64,000 nt of DNA from JALOOB01 sp040766655 (GTDB lineage Bacteria; Chloroflexota; Anaerolineae; CG2-30-64-16), in the NCBI GenBank assembly GCA_040766655.1, contig JAXGQB010000006.1:434001-498000 (forward strand), in the 5' to 3' direction. Below, piece by piece: positions 23,117-32,212 of this stretch. Numbering within the stretch: position 1 is the stretch's first letter; each line of letters begins with the position of its first letter. Both the position numbers and the translations under genes were made by a program. The notes beneath the pieces were generated by a model. The model was given only the letters and a program-made list of their open reading frames with translations, was not told the DNA's origin and ran no database searches.

Positions 23117-25901
23117 GGGAGGCCTCCTGGACGGGTTTCAAGGCTTGGGCCGGCGGAAGGCCCGCAGTCGCTGGGGCTGCCTGGGCCGGGTGCACCTCAA
23201 CCTCCTCCCAGCCCGTGATCATTGCCTCAATGAGTGCGGTCGGTGTATGGCCGGTTGTGGCCAGGTAGACATGCATCACGACGAACGCCGCGAGCAGCCA
23301 GGCAACAAGGGAATGCAATGGCGCGAGCAGTGGCAGCCCGCCGACGCGTTGGGCAGCTTCGGGCCAATGCTGCGCGCCCCAGATCAGCGCGCCGGTGACG
23401 ATCTGTGCGGGCAACAACACGTTGAGCAGCCCGAGGTAGGTTACCTGCTGCAACGGATTCAGCTTCCTGGCGGGATCCTTCTCGAACGGATGCGGCTCGT
23501 TCTTGAAGATGCCCCCCAGGTAGTACTTGGCCTGCAGGATCGCCTGGTCGTAGAAGCCGCGTGGTCGGGGAATGAACTGCCTGACCTCGCCGTTTGTCAG
23601 ATGATAGAAGAGCGAAAGTGCGGCATTGATCACGACGATGGCTGCCAGCACGTTGTGGACGTAAACCATCCATCTGAACGCAAACATGCCGAAGATCTCC
23701 GGTTTGTGGATGATCAACCCTGTAAAGATCAGGCCGACGATCGTGAACGTCTGCAGCCAGTGCCAGAAGCGTTCGTAGACTGTGTAGACATAGATCTGTT
23801 TCAGCTGCGGCGTGTGCCTGGGCATGCGCATCGAAGCCGCGAAGCGCAGGCCGCCATGCAGCGCCACCCCGGCCAACGTGCCCAGGAAGGCGAGCACGCC
23901 GAACCAATCGATGAGGGAGACACGGCTCTGGCCGAAGACGTACAACCCCTGCCTGTCGGGCGGCGCATTCAGTTGGAGAACGCCGTCCGGCGTGGTGTCC
24001 AGATCGGCATCCACCGAGAAGCTGCGGCCGGCCAGCAGCGCCGGCGTCACGCCCGAGGGACCCCCGGCGGCCAGCGTGACCGGCTGTGCCAGGATGGAGT
24101 CGCTGCTGTGGCAGGCCGTGCAATCACGGATTGCGCCCGCGCTGTCCGTGACGTTGTGAGCGATGCTGTAAGGCTGAACATCACCGATGATCTGGGCGTC
24201 CGGGACGCCGCGGGTGGCCAGCCTTGCGGCGATGGCTGCCTGTTTCGCTGCCGTGTCGAGGACCAGCTCCCTCTCCGCCAGAATGCCGTCTCCGTCACCA
24301 TCCAGCGCAGCCACGACCTCGGCTGCATACCCGTCGCCGTCGAACCAAACGGACTCCAGGTCGTACAACCGCACCGGGCGCAGCGGATCGCCGTAGACCC
24401 AGTACCAGGCGGTGACCAGGTTGTGCGGAGCGATCAGGCTCCGGCCGTTCGAGTCTGTGTTGACAAGCAGCGCGGGCTGGAAGCCTTCGATGAGGGACGC
24501 GGGCTGCAACGGGTCGCCGGCAACGCCCCGGTACTCGCGCCGGGGCTCGCGGTCGGGCGTCAGGACGGTCCAGTCTATGCTGCGGAGCGCCGGCGCGTAG
24601 AGCTTAGGGATGTGGCAGCTCTCGCAGGCAACGGTCTCCAGGTGGCGCTCCGTGTAGGGCAGCCAGCCGTGTGTGGCCTCTGCGTCATGGCACCCTTCGC
24701 AGCGCCGCATCGTGTCGGCCAGCTCCGGCGCGATCGCATGCTGCGCGGCGGAACCCTTCGCGAAATCATGGACCGGCTGGAGCAGATACTCGCCCAGGTC
24801 CAGCCGCCGGGGATCGTACACCAGGTGGTCAGGACTGGTCTCAGCGTTCACCTGCACGTGGACCGGGTTGTTGAGCGAATAGTGGCAATCGACGCATTGC
24901 ACCTGTCTCGCAGCATGGATGTCCCATGGCCGCGACAGCTGCTCCTTGCCGGCCACGTTCATCCCGGACTTGTCTATCTGCTGGCCCGAGATGATTTGGC
25001 CTGTAGCGTACGTGGTCCAGGGCATCGACCCGGCGCCTGCAAGTGCGACCGGCGTCTCAGCATCGGTGTGGACCAGGCCGTGGCACTGGCCGCAGTTGTC
25101 ATCGGTCGGATCCTGAACCGTCACAAATTCCGATTTCAGCAGTCCCTCTGCATCGAAGGCCGCGGCAGAATAGGCGTATTCGTTCGATCCGGCGGCTTCG
25201 ACCAGGCCCGTTCCTGCCAGGGTGGCCGTGTTGGCCCAGCCGAACGCGCCCGCTTTCAGCGTGTTGATTCGAGCGTCGTTGTTGGGATTGGGGAGGTGGC
25301 AGAGGAAGCAGTTCATCTCGACCACGCCCGACGCGGCCCAGTCCCACGCCACAGCCTGGCCCGTCTGGGGATCCAACACGGCGGTCTCCGGGCTGGACGG
25401 CACGGCGGGCAGCCCGGTGAGAGGACTGCCATCACGCGCGTAGAGCGCAGGGCCGCCGCCGATGTGGCGGTCGCCGAAGGTCATGACCCATTCTGCGGTC
25501 CCGAGGTCCAGGGCCTGGCCGGCGCTCGTCGAGAGATGACGGTAGCGCAGCGCGTCCCACTGGCCGAAAGCTCCCGGGCTGGCGTCCCATGTGCGACCTC
25601 CGGCGGCTGCATCTTGTTCACCGAAACGGTCGAGCCCAAGCGTGGCGTGATAACTGTGGGACTGAATGAACGCCGTGTCATGGCACGTGCCACACGTCTT
25701 CAGCGTGGATACGGGCTCGCCCGAATCGAGCACGTTGGCTCCATCGACATCGAGCAGTGCGAATTGCGGATGAAGCGGCGCGGCTGCGGGCAGGGCGGGC
25801 TCGGCCGACTGTGCCGCAGCACCGGCCAGGCCAAGGACGGTGACCAGCAGCATCACACCGAGCAAGCCCATCGTTCGTTGGTGGCGCATCATAATCATCA
25901 T
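23106..25901 (-). CDS. Heptaheme c-type cytochrome fused to a cytochrome b561-like membrane domain
   Basis: A 931-residue exported protein. Signal peptide at residues 9-31, then a periplasmic part with seven CxxCH heme sites: CGTCH, CFLCH, CGQCH, CVDCH, CEGCH, CESCH, CTACH. From about residue 665 a membrane part begins with one helix (LIDWFGVLAFLGTLAGVALHG), then a cytochrome b domain (YERFWHWLQTFTIVGLIFTG, VYVHNVLAAIVVI, LHSLVAWLLAAFVVMHVYL) with His residues suited to bind b hemes. Such a fusion would link the quinone pool to a multiheme electron wire. The partner is the octaheme cytochrome 6 nt upstream. Confidence 0.88.
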   Translation of the reverse strand: MMIMMRHQRTMGLLGVMLLVTVLGLAGAAAQSAEPALPAAAPLHPQFALLDVDGANVLDSGEPVSTLKTCGTCHDTAFIQSHSYHATLGLDRFGEQDAAAGGRTWDASPGAFGQWDALRYRHLSTSAGQALDLGTAEWVMTFGDRHIGGGPALYARDGSPLTGLPAVPSSPETAVLDPQTGQAVAWDWAASGVVEMNCFLCHLPNPNNDARINTLKAGAFGWANTATLAGTGLVEAAGSNEYAYSAAAFDAEGLLKSEFVTVQDPTDDNCGQCHGLVHTDAETPVALAGAGSMPWTTYATGQIISGQQIDKSGMNVAGKEQLSRPWDIHAARQVQCVDCHYSLNNPVHVQVNAETSPDHLVYDPRRLDLGEYLLQPVHDFAKGSAAQHAIAPELADTMRRCEGCHDAEATHGWLPYTERHLETVACESCHIPKLYAPALRSIDWTVLTPDREPRREYRGVAGDPLQPASLIEGFQPALLVNTDSNGRSLIAPHNLVTAWYWVYGDPLRPVRLYDLESVWFDGDGYAAEVVAALDGDGDGILAERELVLDTAAKQAAIAARLATRGVPDAQIIGDVQPYSIAHNVTDSAGAIRDCTACHSSDSILAQPVTLAAGGPSGVTPALLAGRSFSVDADLDTTPDGVLQLNAPPDRQGLYVFGQSRVSLIDWFGVLAFLGTLAGVALHGGLRFAASMRMPRHTPQLKQIYVYTVYERFWHWLQTFTIVGLIFTGLIIHKPEIFGMFAFRWMVYVHNVLAAIVVINAALSLFYHLTNGEVRQFIPRPRGFYDQAILQAKYYLGGIFKNEPHPFEKDPARKLNPLQQVTYLGLLNVLLPAQIVTGALIWGAQHWPEAAQRVGGLPLLAPLHSLVAWLLAAFVVMHVYLATTGHTPTALIEAMITGWEEVEVHPAQAAPATAGLPPAQALKPVQEASHGS

Positions 25902-25907
25902 CGACTC

Positions 25908-27362
25908 TCACTTCGCCTGTGCGCGACTGCCCCATTCGATGGGGTCACCGTTGTAGCCCAAAGCCTTCCAATCCATGCGGCCATCGGGCCTATGACATGC
26001 CTCACACTGAAGCGCGTCCTCGGCCGGCTGCACCATGTGCGCGATCGGCCAGTACATCCAGGTCTCGGCAAAGTCATACTGGCCGGAGAACGGGATGCCT
26101 GCATCCTCGGCGCCCAGGGCCAGTCCCGAAGGCCAGTCGAACGTGGTCCAGTAGCCGTCCTCGCCGGCCGTGCGCGGTGCCAGCAGGATGTTGTGGACCG
26201 TGTCGTAGGGTTGCTTGGCGACGTGCACCTTGAAGGGGTAGATCTTGGCATTCGGATCCGCGATATCGCCGTCCGGCAGGTTGATCATCGTCGGCTGGCC
26301 GGGGTCGATGGTGTCGCCCAGGATATAGCGGTAGGCGTTGCTGCCGTTGAACCAGCTGTAGGTGGGGATGACGTTGTCCACGTACAGGAAATTCCCCTTG
26401 ATCTTCAGGTAGGTGTGCGGATCCTCCGGACAATCGCATCCGGATGTAGACCAATCCCAGGTCATCTTGGTCGGGTTCCTGACAGCCACTATCGGGATGT
26501 GGCACGTCTGGCACGCGACGCTCGACGTGTGCTGGTTGATGCGCTGGTCCTGATGCGGCGCGGAGGCGTGGCAGTCGGTGCACTGCACCTGCTCGTCGGG
26601 GGGGATCGTCAGGTTGTTGGCCAGCAAGCGGCCCTTGATCGCATGCTCCGGTCCCTGGTGGCAGTCAATGCATTTCAGGTCCAGCCGGCCCATGTGCACA
26701 TCCAGGTTGTCCGACGGGTAATTGAGGCTGGAGTCCATGTCGCCATGCTTGACGTTGTTGCCGCCGCCGCCGTCGTAGTGGCAGAAGCCGCAGTTTTCGC
26801 GGGTGGGCAGGCCGACGGACTGGGCAGCGGCCACCAGGTCCAACTCCGCCAGCGGATAGCCATAGTCGCCCTTGCCGTATAGGGAGCGATCGGCATGGCA
26901 GACCAGGCAGTCCACGTTGAGCGGATTCGTGAAGTCGAAATCGTCGTCCTCCCAGCCGTAGCCTGCATGGCAGCCCATGCATTTGTTCTCGTTGCCCTGC
27001 GCGCTGATGCAGAAGTTGTTGATCTGGTTCTTCTTGCCGATGGTGACCGTTTCGCCGCGCCACTCGGCCATCTCCGGAGCGCTTTCCCAGGTCCAGTGCG
27101 TGGTCTTCATGAAGTCGGATGCGGCCTCCTCGTGGCATTGCAGGCAGGCCGCCGTGACCTCCGGGCCGCTGGCGTAAGGGCCCCTGAGCAGGTTCGTATG
27201 ATCCGTCTCAGGAACGCGGGTCGGCACCCCTGCCGCAGGATTGTCTCGGGCTTCGGTCGCGCGCGGCTGCAGCAACACCAGCGGAATCACGATCACGGCC
27301 AGCGTAACGGCCAGGCCGATCAGCCAGGTGGCGTTTCTTTTCAGTTTGGGCGGTATGCGCAT
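25908..27362 (-). CDS. Octaheme tetrathionate reductase-type cytochrome c (OTR family)
   Basis: A 484-residue membrane-anchored periplasmic protein (helix at residues 12-31). It has eight CxxCH sites: CLQCH, CMGCH, CLVCH, CGFCH, CIDCH, CTDCH, CQTCH, CEACH. The stretch INNFCISAQGNENKCMGCH, with a Cys and Asn just before heme 2, and TTHWTWE are typical of the octaheme tetrathionate reductase family. Such enzymes reduce tetrathionate, nitrite or hydroxylamine in vitro; the physiological substrate is often unsure. First gene of an operon with the cytochrome b fusion and two sulfur transporters, which favours a sulfur-oxyanion role here. Confidence 0.88.
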   Translation of the reverse strand: MRIPPKLKRNATWLIGLAVTLAVIVIPLVLLQPRATEARDNPAAGVPTRVPETDHTNLLRGPYASGPEVTAACLQCHEEAASDFMKTTHWTWESAPEMAEWRGETVTIGKKNQINNFCISAQGNENKCMGCHAGYGWEDDDFDFTNPLNVDCLVCHADRSLYGKGDYGYPLAELDLVAAAQSVGLPTRENCGFCHYDGGGGNNVKHGDMDSSLNYPSDNLDVHMGRLDLKCIDCHQGPEHAIKGRLLANNLTIPPDEQVQCTDCHASAPHQDQRINQHTSSVACQTCHIPIVAVRNPTKMTWDWSTSGCDCPEDPHTYLKIKGNFLYVDNVIPTYSWFNGSNAYRYILGDTIDPGQPTMINLPDGDIADPNAKIYPFKVHVAKQPYDTVHNILLAPRTAGEDGYWTTFDWPSGLALGAEDAGIPFSGQYDFAETWMYWPIAHMVQPAEDALQCEACHRPDGRMDWKALGYNGDPIEWGSRAQAK

Positions 27363-27458
27363 CGGTCACTCCTTGGCAAACGGGCAGCGTAAGTCAGCCC
27401 GCGGTTTACGGCGTGCGAGTAGGTTGCTCTATCAAGGTGGTGGGACAATTCCTTGGTG

Positions 27459-27486
27459 AGTATAGTCCGATTGCGGGGTCTGTCAA
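27459..27486 (-). promoter_or_regulatory. Promoter of the octaheme cytochrome operon
   Basis: On the minus strand TTGACA (27486-27481), a 16-nt spacer and TATACT (27464-27459), about 95 nt upstream of the octaheme cytochrome ATG. A near-consensus promoter. Confidence 0.7.
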
Positions 27487-27517
27487 CTATGATACTTGAC
27501 AACAGGTACACAAGAAG

Positions 27518-27549
27518 GGGGGCAGGCGAAGACATCGCCTGCCCCCTCT
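27518..27549 (-). terminator. Terminator downstream of metK
   Basis: 12-bp stem GGGGGCAGGCGA (27518-27529) / TCGCCTGCCCCC (27535-27546) with a 5-nt loop. Read on the minus strand it follows the metK stop at 27573 and precedes the cytochrome promoter; the trailing sequence is CTTCTTG, moderately T-rich. Confidence 0.7.
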
Positions 27550-27572
27550 TTCAGGAACGTGGGTCCGCCGTA

Positions 27573-28784
27573 TTACAGCCCGGCGGCTGCCTTCAGCGCG
27601 GCGGCCTTGTCCAGCTTCTCCCAGGGTGCGTCGATGTCGTTGCGGCCGAAGTGGCCGTACGCTGCGGTGGCCCGGTAGATCGGCCGGCGCAGGTCCAGGT
27701 CGCGAATGATCGCGGCCGGGCGCAGGTCGAAGTGGGCGTCGATGAGCTCGACGATCTTTTCGTCGCTGATCTTGCCGGTGCCGAAGGTCTCCACCGCGAT
27801 GCTGAGAGGCCGCGCCACACCGATGGCGTAGCTCACCTGGATCTCCAGCCTGTCGGCCACGCCCGCGGCCACCAGGTTCTTGGCCACGTAACGCATCATG
27901 TACGCCGCGCTGCGGTCGACCTTCGTCGGATCTTTGCCCGAGAACGCGCCGCCGCCGTGCCGTGCCACACCGCCGTAGGTGTCCACGATGATCTTGCGCC
28001 CGGTCAGGCCCGCGTCGCCCATCGGCCCGCCGACCACGAACCGGCCGGTCGGGTTGACGTAGATCTTCGTGTTCTCGTCGAGGTAGCCGTTCGGGACGAT
28101 GTATTTGATCACGCGCTCGTAGAGGTCGGCCTCGATCTTCGAGTGCTCGACGTCAGGGCTGTGCTGCGTGGAGAGCACGATCGTGTCGACGCGCACGGGC
28201 TTGCCGTTGTGATACTCCACCGTGACCTGGCTCTTGCCATCCGGCCGGAGGTAGGGCAGGGCGCCACTCTTGCGCACGCTGGTCAGCCGCTTGCACAGCT
28301 TGTGCGCCAGGTCGATGCTGAGCGGCATGTAGCTCTCGGTCTCATTGCACGCGAAGCCGATCATCATGCCCTGGTCGCCCGCGCCGATCGCCTCGATCTG
28401 CGCGTCGGTCATCTCGCCGCGCTTGGCCTCCAGCGCCTTGTCGACGCCGAGCGCAATGTCTGCGCTCTGCTCCTTGATCGAGACGAGCACGCCGCACGTG
28501 TCCGCGTCGAAGCCATACTTCGCGCGCGTGTAGCCGATGTCGCGCACGACGTCGCGTGCCAGCGCCGCGATATCGACGTACGTGCTGGTCGTGATCTCGC
28601 CCATGACGACCACCAGGCCGGTGGTGGTCGCGACCTCACATGCCACGCGGGCATCCGGATCATCCTTGATGATGGCGTCCAGCACTGCGTCGCTGATCTG
28701 GTCGCACATCTTATCGGGGTGACCCTCCGTCACCGATTCCGAAGTAAAGTACAACTTCGGCGAACTTGCGAAGGTGGTTGTCAT
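27573..28784 (-). CDS. metK: S-adenosylmethionine synthase
   Basis: A 403-residue cytosolic enzyme making SAM from ATP and methionine. Visible motifs: FTSESVTEGHPDKMCDQISDAV at the N-terminus, GAGDQGMMIGFA, FVVGGPMGDAGLTGRKIIVDTYGG and GGGAFSGKDPTKVDRSAAYM, all diagnostic. Length is normal for the family. It is the last gene of the SAM-cycle run; a 117-bp spacer with an inverted repeat separates it from ahcY. Confidence 0.98.
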   Translation of the reverse strand: MTTTFASSPKLYFTSESVTEGHPDKMCDQISDAVLDAIIKDDPDARVACEVATTTGLVVVMGEITTSTYVDIAALARDVVRDIGYTRAKYGFDADTCGVLVSIKEQSADIALGVDKALEAKRGEMTDAQIEAIGAGDQGMMIGFACNETESYMPLSIDLAHKLCKRLTSVRKSGALPYLRPDGKSQVTVEYHNGKPVRVDTIVLSTQHSPDVEHSKIEADLYERVIKYIVPNGYLDENTKIYVNPTGRFVVGGPMGDAGLTGRKIIVDTYGGVARHGGGAFSGKDPTKVDRSAAYMMRYVAKNLVAAGVADRLEIQVSYAIGVARPLSIAVETFGTGKISDEKIVELIDAHFDLRPAAIIRDLDLRRPIYRATAAYGHFGRNDIDAPWEKLDKAAALKAAAGL

Positions 28785-28823
28785 TTATCTCACTCCTGTG
28801 TGTATGCTGACGGAAAACGAGTA

Positions 28824-28898
28824 AGGAAGAAGGCAGATTGAAGAAGGAAGAACGGGGTTTGGGCTCACCTTCCTTCTTCTGTTTTCCATCTTCCTTCC
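28824..28898. repeat. Inverted repeat in the ahcY-metK spacer
   Basis: GAAGAAGGAAG (28840-28850) pairs with CTTCCTTCTTC (28869-28879); further GGAAGAAGG-like and CTTCCTTCC segments flank it. Purine/pyrimidine-biased and unlike the GC-rich palindromes elsewhere in the window. Confidence 0.6.
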
Positions 28899-28901
28899 GG
28901 T

Positions 28902-30164
28902 TCACGTCCCCATCCGCCATTCGTTCAGGTAGGCTTCCTGCTCGGGTGTCAGGACGTCGATGTGGACGCCCATGGCGGCCAGCTTGAGCCGCGCGATCTC
29001 CGCGTCGATCTCGGCGGGCACGCTGTAGACGGTGTTCTTCAGGCTGGCATGGTTGCGCACCATGTACTCGGCGCTCAGCGCCTGGTTGGCGAAGCTCATG
29101 TCCATGACCGCGCTGGGGTGTCCTTCCGCAGCGGCCAGGTTGACCAGGCGGCCCTCGCCCGCGAGATACAGGCGGCGGCCGTCCGGGAGGATGTACTCGT
29201 CGAGGAACTCACGCACACGGCGCACCTCGACGGACATGCCCTCCAGCGCCGGGATGTTGATCTCGACGTTGAAGTGACCGGAGTTGGCCATGATCGCACC
29301 GCTCTTCATCGCTTCGAAGACGTGCGCGTCGAGCACGTTGATGTCGCCGGTCGCGGTGATGAAGATGTCGCCGATCGGTGCGGCTTCGGCCATGGTCATG
29401 ACGCGATAGCCGTCCATGACCGCCTCCAGCGCCTTCATCGGGTCGATCTCGGTGACGATCACGTTGCCGCCGTGGCCGGCCGCGCGCGAGGCGATGCCGC
29501 GGCTGCACCAGCCGTAGCCCGCGATGACGACGGTCTTGCCCGCGATGAGGACATTGGTCGCGCGGATCACGCCGTCCAGCGTGCTCTGGCCCGTGCCGTA
29601 GCGGTTGTCGAAGAGATGCTTGGTCATCGCGTCGTTGACCGCGATGACGGGGAACATCAGCTCGTTGTCGTGCGCCATCGCGCGGAGGCGGATGACGCCC
29701 GTCGTGGTCTCCTCGGTGCCGCCGATGATGCCGTCGAGCAGCTCGCGGCGCTCCTTGTGCAGGGTGCCGACGAGGTCCGCGCCATCGTCCATCGTGATGT
29801 GCGGCTTGAAGTCGAGCGCGGCCTTGATGTGCTCGTAGTAGGTCGCGTTGTTTTCGCCCTTGATCGCGTAGACCGGCATCTCGTAGTGGGCGACCAGGGT
29901 CGCGGCGACGTCATCCTGCGTCGACAGCGGATTGGACGCGGTCAGCACCACGTCGGCCCCGCCCGCCTGCAGCACGCGCATCAGGTTCGCGGTCTCGCTC
30001 GTCACGTGCAGACACGCGGAGATGCGCAGCCCGGCCAACGGGCGCTCCTTGGCGAAGCGTGCTTCCAGTTGGTCCAACACAGGCATCTCCCGCGCTGCCC
30101 ACTGCATGCGGAAGCGGCCCTTCTCAGCCAGACGGATGTCCTTGATGTCGTAGTTGGTGCTCAC
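28902..30164 (-). CDS. ahcY: Adenosylhomocysteinase
   Basis: A 420-residue NAD-dependent enzyme splitting S-adenosylhomocysteine into homocysteine and adenosine. Diagnostic motifs: ACLHVTSETANLMRVLQAGGADV, SNPLSTQDDVAA, the NAD-binding VVIAGYGWCSRGIASRAAGHG and SGHFNVEI. It has the shorter form of ~420 residues typical of many bacteria. GTG start after GAGGAG. It removes the product of methyltransferases, fitting with metK downstream and the DNA methyltransferase upstream. Confidence 0.97.
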   Translation of the reverse strand: MSTNYDIKDIRLAEKGRFRMQWAAREMPVLDQLEARFAKERPLAGLRISACLHVTSETANLMRVLQAGGADVVLTASNPLSTQDDVAATLVAHYEMPVYAIKGENNATYYEHIKAALDFKPHITMDDGADLVGTLHKERRELLDGIIGGTEETTTGVIRLRAMAHDNELMFPVIAVNDAMTKHLFDNRYGTGQSTLDGVIRATNVLIAGKTVVIAGYGWCSRGIASRAAGHGGNVIVTEIDPMKALEAVMDGYRVMTMAEAAPIGDIFITATGDINVLDAHVFEAMKSGAIMANSGHFNVEINIPALEGMSVEVRRVREFLDEYILPDGRRLYLAGEGRLVNLAAAEGHPSAVMDMSFANQALSAEYMVRNHASLKNTVYSVPAEIDAEIARLKLAAMGVHIDVLTPEQEAYLNEWRMGT

Positions 30165-30205
30165 TCAGTGCTCCTCTTTCTTGGTTTGCAGGTTGAAGGT
30201 CGGAA

Positions 30206-30242
30206 GGTTGAAGGTTATCAGGCGCGGCCCGAACCTTCAACC
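30206..30242. repeat. Inverted repeat overlapping the kinase stop codon
   Basis: GGTTGAAGGTT (30206-30216) / AACCTTCAACC (30232-30242), 11-bp perfect stem. The TGA of the PfkB kinase (30239-30237) lies inside the right arm. A partial extra copy (GGTTGAAGGTCGG) sits just before it at 30191. Confidence 0.7.
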
Positions 30243-31205
30243 TGCCACCTGTAACATGTGCTCAAGTTCGGGTGCGTCCCCAAAGTGCTCGCGATAGCGC
30301 GCGACGAATTGGGGGACGGTGTAGCGGTGGTTCATCGTGCCGACCTGCTCCAGGCAGTAGGTGGCGGCCAGCGCGCCGATGCGCGCGGTGATGTCCCACG
30401 GGTAGCCGCGCATCAGGCCGACGAGCAGTCCGCCGCGAAAGGCATCGCCGACGCCGGTCGGGTCTGCGACGATGTCGGCCGGCACGATGGGCGCGTCAAT
30501 GCGGCGATCCTTGGACATGATCGTGGAGCCGTCCATGCCGCGGGTGACGACCAGCATGCCGACGCGGTTCAGGATACCGCTCTCGCTCAGCCCGGTCTTC
30601 GACTTGATCAGCTCGAGCTCGTAGTCGTTGACCGTCATGCCGAAGGCGCCCTGCATGGCCTGGAGCACCTGATCCCCGTCCAGCCGAGCCAGCTGCTGGC
30701 TGGGGTCGAAGATGAAGCGCAGGCCCAGCTCGCGGCATTCGGTGCAGTTGCGGATCATGCCCTCCGGATCGTGCGGCGAGATGATCACGTAGTCGATGCT
30801 CTTCATGTCGAGCCCGCGATAGGTCAACTCGCGGCCACGCGCCATTGCACCGGAGTGGAACCCCGCGATCTGGTTCTGCTCCAGGTCAGTGATGACGGTG
30901 AAGGTGGCGGTGAACTCGCCGGGATACGCGACGACGAGCGAGGTGTCGATTCCCTTCTGCTCGAGCCACGCGCGGTAGTCGCCGAAGTCCTGGCCCACCG
31001 TTCCCATGAGCCGGGGTCGCTCACCCAGCAGGGCCATCGTGTAGGAGATGTTCGGCCCGATTCCGCCGCGGCTCATCTCCTTCTCTTCGACGAGGAAGCT
31101 CACGCTGAGCTTGCCCGTCTGCTCGATCAGGATGTGCTCCCGGAACATGCCCGGGTACTTCATCAGGTAGTCGGTCGCAATCGATCCGGTGACGATGACT
31201 GACAT
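30237..31205 (-). CDS. PfkB-family kinase, probable adenosine kinase
   Basis: A 322-residue ribokinase-fold enzyme. It starts MSVIVTGSIATDYLMKYPGMF, has GGIGPNISYTMALLG near the N-terminus and the PfkB signature DPTGVGDAFRGGLLVGL with the catalytic Asp. Position between a DNA methyltransferase and ahcY suggests that adenosine, released by ahcY, is phosphorylated to AMP; sequence features agree with bacterial adenosine-kinase-like PfkB proteins, but substrate specificity is inferred. I use the ATG at 31205, preceded by GGAGTAAC. Confidence 0.85.
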   Translation of the reverse strand: MSVIVTGSIATDYLMKYPGMFREHILIEQTGKLSVSFLVEEKEMSRGGIGPNISYTMALLGERPRLMGTVGQDFGDYRAWLEQKGIDTSLVVAYPGEFTATFTVITDLEQNQIAGFHSGAMARGRELTYRGLDMKSIDYVIISPHDPEGMIRNCTECRELGLRFIFDPSQQLARLDGDQVLQAMQGAFGMTVNDYELELIKSKTGLSESGILNRVGMLVVTRGMDGSTIMSKDRRIDAPIVPADIVADPTGVGDAFRGGLLVGLMRGYPWDITARIGALAATYCLEQVGTMNHRYTVPQFVARYREHFGDAPELEHMLQVAG

Positions 31206-31229
31206 GTTACTCCAATCGTGCGCGATCAA

Positions 31230-31260
31230 GTGCCCGGCACCTCGCAGGTGCCGGGCACTT
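31230..31260. repeat. 14-bp inverted repeat between kinase and methyltransferase
   Basis: AGTGCCCGGCACCT (31230-31243) and its exact complement (31247-31260) around CGC. It ends 1 nt before the methyltransferase stop codon. Confidence 0.8.
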
Positions 31261-31261
31261 A

Positions 31262-32185
31262 CTATCCCACTGCCTCGCTAACGCGCTTTTCTGCCAGCCG
31301 GCAATACTCCGCCGACACCTCGTACCCCACATAGTGCCGTCCGGTCATCACTGCCGCGACCGCAGTCGAGCCGGAGCCCATGAACGGATCGAGCACTAGA
31401 TCGCCGGTCTGCGTGTAGAGCAGCAGCAGGCGTCGCGGCAGTTCCTCGGGGAAGGGCGCGGGGTGGGGGACGCTCGTCTCGGTCGTCATCTCCCACACCG
31501 ACTCGCCCGGCGCGATCGCCTGGCCCCACACCGCCCGGGCGATGGACTCGGCGATCCAGGCATCGTCCTTTTCGCGGCGCCGGGCATCCGCCAGCTTGCC
31601 CGCGATCTTGCGCTCCAGATCCTTGAGCCCATCCTCCGGCCGCCAGATGCTGCGCGTCCATGCGGCAAACTCGTTGCCCGTGGCGCCGGTCGGCCCGCCG
31701 CCGTCCAGGCGGAGTTGATCCTTGCTCCAGATCGTGATGTACTCGTGCACGTCCCGCAGAGTCGGGTTGCTAGAGCGGCCGAAGCTGCCCCAAGCGGTGC
31801 TGGTGCCCGCGGATGCGCCTTTGTCCCATACGACGTGCCCGCGATGCAGCCACGTCTGCCCGGAGGTCCGCAACTGCTCGTCGATCAGGCTGACCAGGGA
31901 CAGGTAGGGCTTGCGGTCGGTGTTGGCCACGTTGATGCACAGCCGGCCGCCCGGCGCCAACACGCGGTAGCACTCGCGCCACACCGCGTCGAGCAGCGCC
32001 AGGTACGCGTCCAGGCTGAGGCTGTCGTTGTGATCGGTATACCCCTTCGCCACGTTGTAGGGCGGCGAGGTCACCACAAGCTGCACAGCACCGGCCGGCA
32101 CTGCGCTCATGTCGCGTGCATCCGTGCAGAAGATGCGGTCGAGATAACGATGGTCGGTCATGCGTATTCGCGTTCCCAGACTCAT
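31262..32185 (-). CDS. Site-specific DNA methyltransferase (amino-methylating, beta type), apparently orphan
   Basis: A 307-residue enzyme. The catalytic motif IV is TSPPYNVAKGY near residue 40 and the SAM-binding motif I is LDPFMGSGSTAVAAV near residue 270; this IV-before-I order marks the beta class (N6-adenine or N4-cytosine). The family includes partners of type II restriction enzymes, but no endonuclease gene is adjacent. It lies inside the SAM-recycling run. ATG 32185 or 32161 may be the start. The recognition sequence cannot be read from the protein. Confidence 0.88.
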   Translation of the reverse strand: MSLGTRIRMTDHRYLDRIFCTDARDMSAVPAGAVQLVVTSPPYNVAKGYTDHNDSLSLDAYLALLDAVWRECYRVLAPGGRLCINVANTDRKPYLSLVSLIDEQLRTSGQTWLHRGHVVWDKGASAGTSTAWGSFGRSSNPTLRDVHEYITIWSKDQLRLDGGGPTGATGNEFAAWTRSIWRPEDGLKDLERKIAGKLADARRREKDDAWIAESIARAVWGQAIAPGESVWEMTTETSVPHPAPFPEELPRRLLLLYTQTGDLVLDPFMGSGSTAVAAVMTGRHYVGYEVSAEYCRLAEKRVSEAVG

Positions 32186-32212
32186 GGCACAACGATCCTG
32201 GACGGAGCGATC

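Noticed and set aside
23115..26882. Open frame of about 1255 codons on the + strand
   Set aside because: It is antisense to the two multiheme cytochrome genes, which have 15 CxxCH motifs, signal peptides and a promoter on the minus strand. Its translation has no recognisable domain; long antisense frames are expected at this GC content.
27453..28841. Long + strand frame opposite metK, and similar frames opposite ahcY, pyrG and the GH38 gene
   Set aside because: All are antisense shadows of genes with complete family motifs; translations are rich in Arg, His and Ala without domains.
28785..28901. Second SAM riboswitch in front of metK
   Set aside because: The spacer has only a purine-rich inverted repeat; the conserved SAM-I blocks are missing.
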